Assembly (NCBI GenBank): GCA_024280395.1 | Contig: JAJRQG010000018.1 | Location: 1-40,629 of the forward strand | Reading direction: 5' to 3' | DNA: 40,629 nucleotides | Source of the DNA: Gammaproteobacteria bacterium | Lineage (GTDB): Bacteria; Pseudomonadota; Gammaproteobacteria; Xanthomonadales; Marinicellaceae | Part shown: positions 1 through 5,863 of the stretch, piece by piece | How positions within the stretch are numbered: position 1 is the stretch's first letter | Layout of the letters: each line of letters opens with the position of its first letter | Program-made: the position numbers and the translations under genes | The notes under the pieces: model-generated | What the model saw: the letters and a program-made list of their open reading frames with translations, nothing else | What the model was told of the DNA's origin: nothing | Databases searched by the model: none

Positions 1-187
1 AATATTCTTTTGTAACAACTTCATAGTCGATTTTCCATGTTGAAAAGGGTATCTCTTCAAAAAACAACTGAATCGAGTATTTTTCTTCAAAATTAGCTTT
101 GAGTTGTCTTAAATCTTGCAAGTTTTTGGCTTGGACAGATGTAAGCAATAAGGTAAGGGCAATAAATAAAATAGGAAATTTTTTCAT
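1..187 (-). CDS. Secreted protein of unknown function, cut by the window edge
   Basis: Reading leftward from an ATG at 185-187, the frame stays open to the window edge, giving about 62 residues. The first 20 residues (MKKFPILFIALTLLLTSVQA) are a clear Sec signal peptide: two lysines, a hydrophobic core and an A-x-A-like cleavage site before KNLQDL. The visible mature part is charged and resembles no family I recognise. It starts 12 bases after the stop of the acyltransferase gene, so the two are probably co-transcribed. The C-terminal part lies outside the window, so function cannot be judged. Confidence 0.7.
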   Translation of the reverse strand, partial: MKKFPILFIALTLLLTSVQAKNLQDLRQLKANFEEKYSIQLFFEEIPFSTWKIDYEVVTKEY

Positions 188-199
188 ATTTAAACAAGC

Positions 200-1066
200 T
201 CAATAAAAAGGTGGCTCGCCCTCAGGCTGAATACTGAATCGTTTGTAGGTCCATTGGTACTGTTCGGGTGCTTTATCAACAATGCTTTGGATTTTACTGT
301 TCATATAAGCGACAGAATCTTCTAAGTTAGAATGAATTTCTTCGCCACTTTCTTCAAAAAATACATCAAAGCCATTTTTTGTTCTCAATGCATAGGCAAA
401 AAATACGGGCACTTTGGTTTTAACGGCCAATTTAGAAAACAAGGTCATGGTATAGGTGGGTATGCCATAAAAAGGAGCGAAAACACCTTGCCCACCTTTT
501 GGTCGTTGGTCGGGCAAAATGGCCACAAAGCCTTTATCTTTTAGGTGTATCATGATTTTTCTGACACCTTTTAAGTTGGCTTCTATTTGTAAGGCTTTGG
601 ATTTTCCTCGGAAATCGACCAAGATTTTTTCTATGTATTTATCGCCAGGAGGTTTGTACAAAAAAGCAAATTTATCAAAACGTGCCAAGATCAGATTCAA
701 TACTTCCCAGTTGCCCATGTGGGGTGCGGCCAGTAACAATCCTTTGCCTTGTGCCAGTGCATTTGTAAGTTTTTCTAAGCCATAGATGTTCTGGACGACA
801 TTGTTAACCTCTAATTTTTTGTCCCATAACTTTCCCAATTCCATCATGTTCATAACGGCAGCATTCATGCTTTTTTTGGCTAGGCTTATTTTCTGCGCTT
901 CAGACAAATCTGGATAACATCTTTCAATATTGGTTAGGGTGACATGCTTGGTTTTTTTTGAAAGTTTCCATGTGATTTTACCTAAAAATCTAGCCACTGA
1001 CCTACTGCGCTTTAAGGACAATGCATTGCTGAGTTTCAGAATAAGTTTAAAAATAAATGCTTTCAA
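200..1066 (-). CDS. Lipid A biosynthesis acyltransferase, LpxL/HtrB family
   Basis: This 288-residue protein belongs to the LpxL/LpxM (HtrB/MsbB) family, which transfers a secondary acyl chain from acyl-ACP onto Kdo2-lipid IVA at the inner face of the cytoplasmic membrane. The catalytic H-x4-E motif is visible in APHMGNWE, with His about 116 and Glu about 121. An amphipathic N-terminal segment suits membrane association, and the length is close to the usual 300. The only start able to cover the full domain is TTG at 1064-1066, because an in-frame stop lies just upstream; no good ribosome binding site precedes it. It could be LpxL or LpxM-like, as position specificity cannot be read from sequence. 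It probably shares a transcript with the secreted protein downstream. Confidence 0.88.
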   Translation of the reverse strand: MKAFIFKLILKLSNALSLKRSRSVARFLGKITWKLSKKTKHVTLTNIERCYPDLSEAQKISLAKKSMNAAVMNMMELGKLWDKKLEVNNVVQNIYGLEKLTNALAQGKGLLLAAPHMGNWEVLNLILARFDKFAFLYKPPGDKYIEKILVDFRGKSKALQIEANLKGVRKIMIHLKDKGFVAILPDQRPKGGQGVFAPFYGIPTYTMTLFSKLAVKTKVPVFFAYALRTKNGFDVFFEESGEEIHSNLEDSVAYMNSKIQSIVDKAPEQYQWTYKRFSIQPEGEPPFY

Positions 1067-1143
1067 AGGAGTGTGAATTTAAAGAATGAAAACCTATACT
1101 AATGCTAAAGAGCGATTTAACAAAGCGCCTCAAGTTAATTTCC

Positions 1144-1181
1144 AAAAAAAAACCACTCGGTCAAATTAGTTGAGTGGTTTT
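1144..1181 (-). terminator. Intrinsic terminator of sRNA B
   Basis: On the minus strand a 10-bp stem (AAAACCACTC at 1181-1172 with its complement at 1158-1149) and a 13-nt loop run into a T-tract, seen as A at 1144-1152 on the plus strand. No protein gene on the minus strand ends here, so it needs a non-coding transcript to serve. Confidence 0.85.
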
Positions 1182-1270
1182 CCCCTTTTAAATCTTCCTG
1201 ATTTTTTCCTTCTTCATGGTCCTTGAACATCCTTATTAAATTTGAGAAATATCCACGTTCTCAATTCCAC
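1144..1270 (-). ncRNA. Candidate CsrB/RsmZ-type small RNA (copy B)
   Basis: No protein gene covers this stretch. Read on the minus strand it forms a compact RNA of about 127 nt between a plausible start near 1270 and a strong intrinsic terminator. It contains seven GGA motifs (TCC on the plus strand at 1181, 1196, 1207, 1220, 1230, 1252 and 1266). At least three sit in hairpin loops: 1242-1264 (7-bp stem TTGAGAA/TTCTCAA, loop CGTGGATAT), 1190-1204 (5-bp stem, loop AGGAA) and a UUCA/UGAA stem around AGGACCA near 1215-1229. Repeated loop GGA is the hallmark of RNAs that sequester the translational regulator CsrA/RsmA. The assignment is by structure and promoter layout, not by sequence similarity to a named sRNA. 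Confidence 0.72.
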
Positions 1271-1276
1271 ATTTCT

Positions 1277-1342
1277 ATTGTGACAAAAAACCAAAACATT
1301 GGTATAGGAAAACCGTGTAATCTTTGTAGGAAAATTCATACA
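1277..1342 (-). promoter_or_regulatory. Promoter of sRNA B with GacA/UvrY-like upstream site
   Basis: An 18-bp imperfect palindrome, TGTATGAATTTTCCTACA read on the minus strand (1342-1325), has the geometry of the GacA/UvrY/LetA box TGTAAG-N6-CTTACA. Then come CCTATA at 1308-1303, a 20-bp gap and a -10-like CACAAT at 1282-1277 followed by AGAAAT. The same elements occur at the same spacings before sRNA A. The -35 region is poor, as expected for an activator-dependent promoter. Confidence 0.6.
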
Positions 1343-1367
1343 AAACACATTTTTCAAGCGATTTAAT

Positions 1368-1397
1368 AAAAAAAACCGCTAGAGGTAAATCTAGCGG
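1368..1397 (-). terminator. Intrinsic terminator of sRNA A
   Basis: A perfect 8-bp stem, CCGCTAGA/TCTAGCGG (1390-1397 with 1376-1383), and a six-base loop are followed on the minus strand by eight T, seen as A at 1368-1375. It terminates a leftward transcript that contains no protein gene. Confidence 0.88.
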
Positions 1398-1546
1398 CTC
1401 AATATTTTAGGTCATCCTAACCCCCTCCGTTTCCCCGAGTGCAATCCAATTGCCAAGCGACCACCTTCCTTACGCAGCTGCCTGATGCTATATCCTTTAA
1501 TGTCCTTAATTAGCATAACAAATCATCCATCGACTTGCTTCCATGA
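1368..1546 (-). ncRNA. Candidate CsrB/RsmZ-type small RNA (copy A)
   Basis: This is a second minus-strand non-coding transcript of about 179 nt, directly upstream of copy B and in the same direction. Nine GGA motifs occur (TCC on the plus strand at 1415, 1426, 1432, 1445, 1467, 1493, 1503, 1526 and 1540). Some are presented in loops: the 1441-1453 hairpin has stem GCAA/TTGC and loop TTGGA, and the 1485-1516 hairpin has a 6-bp stem ATGCTA/TAGCAT enclosing two AGGA motifs. It ends in a textbook terminator. A 34-codon ORF (1412-1516, minus) overlaps it but has no ribosome binding site. The motif density and upstream site fit a CsrA/RsmA-titrating RNA. The family call is inferred from structure. 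Confidence 0.72.
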
Positions 1547-1551
1547 TTTCT

Positions 1552-1617
1552 ATTATCCCTATATCTAAATGTTTGACTATAGGAAAAAAACCTTTCGTTT
1601 GTAGGAAAAATCCTACA
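1552..1617 (-). promoter_or_regulatory. Promoter of sRNA A with GacA/UvrY-like upstream site
   Basis: The 18-bp site at 1600-1617 has perfect 7-bp arms TGTAGGA/TCCTACA, matching TGTAAG-N6-CTTACA except for G in place of A at position 5 of each arm. A further half-site TGTAGGA lies at 1621-1627. On the minus strand CCTATA (1584-1579), a weak -35 TAGTCA and, 16 bp on, the -10 GATAAT (1557-1552) follow. The distance from box edge to -10 (43 bases) equals that of copy B. The box centre falls near -62, typical for this class of activator site. Confidence 0.65.
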
Positions 1618-1772
1618 AGTTGTAGGAACACCCAGAAAAGTCAGTACTAAATGGAACCATTTAAATCATTGGAACCATCAAACACTTAACGGAATTTTGA
1701 ATGGGTTCTAGGTGTTTCTAGTTTAATGGTGTTATTAGATAAACAAAACTCCCACTTTTTTTCAAAGTTTTT

Positions 1773-1778
1773 TATAAT
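1773..1778 (+). promoter_or_regulatory. -10 element placed for a leaderless dtd mRNA
   Basis: A perfect TATAAT ends six bases before the dtd ATG at 1785. Standard spacing puts +1 on or next to the A of the start codon. No ribosome binding site precedes the ATG, consistent with a leaderless or nearly leaderless message. Confidence 0.5.
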
Positions 1779-1784
1779 GTCTAA

Positions 1785-2222
1785 ATGAAAGCATTAATCC
1801 AAAGAGTAAAACAGGCCAAAGTAGTGGTAGATGGCAAGACTGTGGGTGAAATCAATCAAGGAATTTTGGCATTTATTGGGGTTGAACAATCGGATACAAC
1901 AATCAATGCAGACAAACTATTGAAGAAAATAATGAGCTACCGAATATTTTCAGATGAGAATGGAAAAATGAATCTGTCACTACAGGACATTCAAGGTGGA
2001 CTATTGTTGGTTTCACAATTTACCTTGGTTGCCAACACGCAAAAAGGATTAAGACCCAGTTTTTCTAATGCCGGCTCTCCTGATTTGAGCAAACAGCTTT
2101 ATGGCTATATGATTGAACAAGCACAAAATACATCGTTAACCATTCAGACCGGTGTATTTGCTGCAGACATGGAAGTTTCTCTGGTTAATGATGGTCCCGT
2201 GACCTTTAATCTACAATGCTGA
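1785..2222 (+). CDS. dtd: D-aminoacyl-tRNA deacylase
   Basis: A 145-residue protein, the usual length of DTD. The enzyme hydrolyses D-aminoacyl-tRNAs (for example D-Tyr-tRNA) in the cytoplasm, preventing D-amino acids from blocking translation. Both active-site signatures are present: SQFTL at residues 77-81 and the Gly-cisPro motif GPVT at 137-140. The usual TGxFGADM segment reads TGVFAADM, a mild change. The gene starts a rightward cluster, and its 3' end overlaps the start of the GGT-like gene by 7 bases, implying translational coupling. The -10 element immediately before the ATG suggests the transcript begins at the start codon. Confidence 0.95.
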   Translation: MKALIQRVKQAKVVVDGKTVGEINQGILAFIGVEQSDTTINADKLLKKIMSYRIFSDENGKMNLSLQDIQGGLLLVSQFTLVANTQKGLRPSFSNAGSPDLSKQLYGYMIEQAQNTSLTIQTGVFAADMEVSLVNDGPVTFNLQC

Positions 2223-3670
2223 ATAAAAAAACCTACACGATTGCTACTGGCAATCACGAATCAACAATGGCCGCAGCAGAAATTCTGGATGCTGGAGGCA
2301 ATGCCTATGATGCTATTTTGGCGGCTTTATTTATGTCGTTTGTTTGCGAGCCTTTGTTGTCATCGCCAGGTGGCGGTGGATATTTGTTGGCCCATCCAGA
2401 TGGAGAAAAAGCCAAAATTTTTGATTTTTTCGCCCAAACACCCCACAACAAAAACCCAATAGAAAAGGATTTCTATCCCATTCAAGGAGATTTTGGCGCT
2501 ACCACACAAGAATTTCATATAGGCATGGCAGCAGCAGCTGTTCCAGGTGTGCCAGCGGGCATTCATACCATTCACAATTATTTTGGTAGTATGTCTTTGA
2601 CCGATATTGCCAGTGCTGCTATCGCAAAAGCCAATACAGGGATAACAGTGGATAAGTTACATGCAGATGTCATTCAAATATTATCGCCCATACTCAATCA
2701 TTCCTGCCATGCCAAGGCATTGTTTTCTAAAAAGCAACAATTCTTGAAACAAGGCGAGGTTCAAGCCAACAAACACTTGGCCCGTTTTTTAAGCAATTTG
2801 TCCAATAACCCCATGGACTGGTTTTATTTCGATACCCCTGCAGAGGATATTGTTACGGATATGCGACATCATCATGGGTTGTTGAGTAAGGTGGATTTTG
2901 AAGACTATCAAGTTCATGTTCGAGATCCGCTGATTAAGACCATAAACAACTGGAAAATTATCACCAATACAACTCCCACAACAGGTGGAAAACTCATTGT
3001 TGAACAATTAAACCATGCTTTTAAAAATAAGGATAAAAACAACCACAGACAAATTATTGAGGCCATGATTTATGCCGACAACCTAAAAAATGAAGGCGGT
3101 TTTCAAAGCTCAAAGGGCACAACCCACATGAGCGTGATTGATGCCAACAACAATGTGGCCAGTCTAACAGTTTCCAATGGAGAGGGCTGCGGTTATGTGG
3201 TGCCAAACAGTGGTTTTATGCTGAATAATTTCTTGGGGGAAGAAGACATCAATACCCAAGGTTTTTTCAACTTCAAAGAAAACACCCGCATGGCATCCAT
3301 GATGTCGCCTACAATACTAGAAAATACTGGGACCAGAATTGCTCTGGGAACAGGTGGCTCAAATCGCATTAAAACCGCCATGTTTCAAGTCATTTGGCAA
3401 ATTATTGCCGAAAACAAAACCCTTGATCAGGCCATTAACTACCCAAGATTTCATTTTGAAAATGGCAAACTAGAGATAGAAAAAGGGTTTGATCAACAAA
3501 CAATCAATGCCTTAGAACAAAAATACCCAAACATAAATCTCTGGGAAGCCCGTAGCCTCTATTTTGGTGGAATCAATGCCGTACAACACGGTGAAAAGAA
3601 CCGGGCCATTGGAGATAGTCGCAGGAATGGTGTTGGATTAGTTAAATTAACTAATGAATCAATAGGTTGA
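2216..3670 (+). CDS. Gamma-glutamyltransferase-like Ntn hydrolase
   Basis: 484 residues aligning by eye along the GGT fold: an N-terminal STMAAAEILDAGGNAYDAILA segment, glycine-rich SSPGGGGYL (about 49-57), and the autoprocessing site GTTHMSVID, whose Thr at about 302 should become the N-terminal nucleophile of the small subunit. True GGTs are usually periplasmic or surface enzymes of about 550-590 residues with a signal peptide; this one has none and is shorter. The substrate-binding Arg of the DFREMAP-like motif is missing: the equivalent stretch reads DFFAQTP (about 70-76). It may be a cytoplasmic relative with another substrate. It overlaps dtd by 7 bases. Confidence 0.82.
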   Translation: MLNKKTYTIATGNHESTMAAAEILDAGGNAYDAILAALFMSFVCEPLLSSPGGGGYLLAHPDGEKAKIFDFFAQTPHNKNPIEKDFYPIQGDFGATTQEFHIGMAAAAVPGVPAGIHTIHNYFGSMSLTDIASAAIAKANTGITVDKLHADVIQILSPILNHSCHAKALFSKKQQFLKQGEVQANKHLARFLSNLSNNPMDWFYFDTPAEDIVTDMRHHHGLLSKVDFEDYQVHVRDPLIKTINNWKIITNTTPTTGGKLIVEQLNHAFKNKDKNNHRQIIEAMIYADNLKNEGGFQSSKGTTHMSVIDANNNVASLTVSNGEGCGYVVPNSGFMLNNFLGEEDINTQGFFNFKENTRMASMMSPTILENTGTRIALGTGGSNRIKTAMFQVIWQIIAENKTLDQAINYPRFHFENGKLEIEKGFDQQTINALEQKYPNINLWEARSLYFGGINAVQHGEKNRAIGDSRRNGVGLVKLTNESIG

Positions 3671-3674
3671 TGAT

Positions 3675-4109
3675 ATGTGTTATATGCTTGTTATGAGTAC
3701 TTCTTCAAATAGTGATTTGTCAATTTATGATAACCGTTTAATTTCATTTAGCAAAATAGAAAATGATATACCTGAGGATCATATTTTAATAAACCAATAT
3801 AAGTGGTTTGTTGGATCTGCTCATGGCTGCAGTTGTGGATTTAGGCACTTATACCTATCAAGTGTAGAACTGGGCTTTGAAGAACCCAAAGATTGGTTTC
3901 CCGAAGAAAAAGATGATATTAGCGCTACTGTTACTTTTGTTAGAATTATTAAAAGTTTAATTTCGGCAGGGAACAAGGTTGATTGTTTTGATGCTTGGGA
4001 TGAATACCAAGACACATCAATTATGGCGAGTAAACAAATTATAGATATCCTACAAATGAAAGATGAAAAATTTAGATTTTTTGAGAATCATCATTTCATT
4101 TTCAAATAA
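3675..4109 (+). CDS. Conserved-looking protein of unknown function with HGCSCGFRH motif
   Basis: 144 residues, no signal peptide and no membrane segment. I do not recognise the family. The striking part is residues about 47-61, WFVGSAHGCSCGFRH, whose two Cys and two His could bind a metal. It begins four bases after the GGT-like stop, so it belongs to the same transcript as dtd. Several in-frame ATGs lie close together at the start (residues 1, 4 and 7), and the exact start is uncertain. Acidic patches such as EEPKDWFPEEKDD follow the motif. Confidence 0.6.
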   Translation: MCYMLVMSTSSNSDLSIYDNRLISFSKIENDIPEDHILINQYKWFVGSAHGCSCGFRHLYLSSVELGFEEPKDWFPEEKDDISATVTFVRIIKSLISAGNKVDCFDAWDEYQDTSIMASKQIIDILQMKDEKFRFFENHHFIFK

Positions 4110-4196
4110 TTCGGAACTTTTTTCCTTCGAGATGCATCTTGCAGATAACGACAGCGATAATTGCTGTATTTATTAATCTCAAATTAGGAATTAAAC

Positions 4197-4748
4197 ATGT
4201 TAAAACGCAATTTAAAAAAAATATTAATCACGCTTTCATTAACCGCTTTTTTTGTGGGTTGTTCTACGGCTAAGCCAGATAAAACAGCCAGTGCTCCCAA
4301 GCTTAGCGATGCCAATATTGCAGCCATTGTTGTGGGCGCCAACAATATTGATATTTCAGCGGGCAATATTGCTTTAAAACGTTCTAGCAATACACAAGTA
4401 AAAGATTTTGCCAATAGAATGATTGTTGACCACAAGTCTGTATTGGCATCAGCCGTTGAGCTGGTAACCAAATTGGGTGTCACGCCAGTTAATAATGATT
4501 TGGTATTTACCCTAGCAGAACAGTCAAAAAACCATGAAGCCAAGCTCAACACTTTAACAGGCGCTGCTTTTGATAAGGCGTATATTGATCATGAGGTTGC
4601 TTATCATGAAGCTGTCATTGGTGTGATTGCCGATCAATTGATTCCATCTGCATCCAATGCTGAACTAAAAGCACTTTTGGTCTCAGTACTGCCAGCATTC
4701 AAGGCACATCTACAGCACTGTAAAATGATACAAAAAGCCTTATCATGA
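4197..4748 (+). CDS. DUF4142 family lipoprotein
   Basis: 183 residues. The signal sequence ends in FVGC, with lipidated Cys about 22, so the protein should be anchored in the cell envelope. Residues about 38-180 form an all-helical DUF4142 (ferritin-like fold) domain, recognisable in NNIDISAGNIALKRSSN and FANRMIVDHKSV followed by repeated His-containing helices (DHEVAYHEAV). The molecular function of DUF4142 is not established. A ribosome binding site (TAGGAATT) precedes the ATG. Its stop overlaps the start of the cupredoxin gene by four bases (ATGA), and an ECF sigma factor follows, so the three probably act together. Confidence 0.85.
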   Translation: MLKRNLKKILITLSLTAFFVGCSTAKPDKTASAPKLSDANIAAIVVGANNIDISAGNIALKRSSNTQVKDFANRMIVDHKSVLASAVELVTKLGVTPVNNDLVFTLAEQSKNHEAKLNTLTGAAFDKAYIDHEVAYHEAVIGVIADQLIPSASNAELKALLVSVLPAFKAHLQHCKMIQKALS

Positions 4749-5077
4749 AGAGATTGATGTTGTTGATTGTTGTTTCTTTAACAGTGCTTTCCAGCACAGG
4801 TGCCTATGCTTGTGACCATCAAGTAGAGCACGTGATTGAAATAAAAGGCTTTGAATTTGTCCCAGCAACGCTTAAAGTAGAAAAAGGAGATAAAGTTACT
4901 TGGGTAAACAAAGACAGCATTGCACACAATATTGTGAATAGAGAAAATCAGGAGACACTTTCGCAGACTTTGGCAAAAGGCGATAAATTTAGCTTCACTG
5001 TTAAGCAGAAAATGAATTATGCTTGCGGCTTTCATCCTTCAATGTTGGGCAGTTTGCAACTGATGAAACCCCATTAA
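4745..5077 (+). CDS. Periplasmic cupredoxin (plastocyanin-like blue copper protein)
   Basis: 110 residues with a Sec signal peptide ending near ...STGAYA (residue 22). The rest is one cupredoxin domain. The type 1 copper ligands can be read directly: His61 in SIAHNIV, then Cys94, His97 and Met100 in YACGFHPSM. Such proteins carry electrons or bind copper in the periplasm. The spacing C-x2-H-x2-M is compact, as in short plastocyanin/pseudoazurin-like family members. The start overlaps the DUF4142 gene, and a terminator follows, so these two form a short transcription unit. Confidence 0.9.
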   Translation: MKRLMLLIVVSLTVLSSTGAYACDHQVEHVIEIKGFEFVPATLKVEKGDKVTWVNKDSIAHNIVNRENQETLSQTLAKGDKFSFTVKQKMNYACGFHPSMLGSLQLMKPH

Positions 5078-5092
5078 TTAACCACAAGAGAT

Positions 5093-5134
5093 AGAAGCCC
5101 TTATTTACTTTACAATAAACCAGGGCTTCTTTTT
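5093..5134 (+). terminator. Intrinsic terminator after the cupredoxin gene
   Basis: A 9-bp perfect stem (AGAAGCCCT at 5093-5101 with AGGGCTTCT at 5122-5130) with a 20-base loop is followed by T5. It separates the DUF4142-cupredoxin pair from the sigma factor gene that starts at 5144. Confidence 0.8.
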
Positions 5135-5143
5135 AAAACTACA

Positions 5144-5863
5144 ATGACACAACAAGCGACAATAAACAAAAAACAATTTAATCCACAAGATATAGGGGTT
5201 CCAGACCTAAGTATCTCTGACGAACAGCTGATTGAACAAATAAAAACACAGGGTTTTATGGCCTACGGCAGCATTGTTCGGCGATATAACCAACGCATGT
5301 TTCGAGTGGCCCGCAGTATTGTTACCGATGATGCTACAGCCATGGACATTGTGCAAGAAGCACACATTAAAGCCTATTCCAAAATCGAGTTATTTCAAGG
5401 CAAGGGCAGTTTTGCTGCTTGGATAGCAAGTATCACCCGCAATGAAGCGTTAATGTATATACGAGAAAATAAAAGAGAGGTCACCATGGGTGAAGAAGAA
5501 CAATCAATAGTAGAATCTTTAACCCCCAGTAAATCCGCCGAGTCTATTCAAAATCAGCCTGACACAGTATTTGTTAACTCACACATGCAAACATTGATCA
5601 ATAAAAATTTAGACAAGCTTTCGGAAAAGTTCCGATCGGTTTTTGTCCTGCGTGCTGTAGAACAATTTAGCACCAAAGAAACCGCCAAAATACTCAATAT
5701 AAATGAAATTACGGTGAAGACCCGATATTTTAGGTCTAAGAGATTTTTGCGCAATGAAATTCAGAATCACTTGGGTTCTTCAGATCTCAACATTTATGAG
5801 TTTGGCCATAAAAACTGTGACATTGTTTTGCACAATGTTTTGAAGGCTCTTTCAACTTTATAG
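5144..5863 (+). CDS. ECF-type RNA polymerase sigma factor
   Basis: 239 residues with sigma-70 region 2 at about 40-108 (RRYNQRMFRVARSIV, then the DIVQEAHIKAY helix and the ASITRNEAL region) and region 4 at about 150-206 (LDKLSEKFRSVFVLR, then the helix-turn-helix ETAKILNINEITVKTRYFRSKRFL). Regions 1 and 3 are absent, as in ECF factors. An extra tail of about 30 residues ends IYEFGHKNCDIVLHNVLKAL, with His222 and Cys225. No anti-sigma factor gene is adjacent, so control may be through this tail or by transcription. It lies just after a terminator, 66 bases past the cupredoxin gene. Targets are not known; the upstream DUF4142-cupredoxin pair is an obvious candidate. Confidence 0.88.
   Translation: MTQQATINKKQFNPQDIGVPDLSISDEQLIEQIKTQGFMAYGSIVRRYNQRMFRVARSIVTDDATAMDIVQEAHIKAYSKIELFQGKGSFAAWIASITRNEALMYIRENKREVTMGEEEQSIVESLTPSKSAESIQNQPDTVFVNSHMQTLINKNLDKLSEKFRSVFVLRAVEQFSTKETAKILNINEITVKTRYFRSKRFLRNEIQNHLGSSDLNIYEFGHKNCDIVLHNVLKALSTL

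Noticed and set aside
1412-1516. 34-codon minus-strand ORF inside sRNA A
   Set aside because: It has no ribosome binding site and no recognisable protein family, and its sequence is explained by dense GGA motifs and hairpins between a promoter and a terminator.
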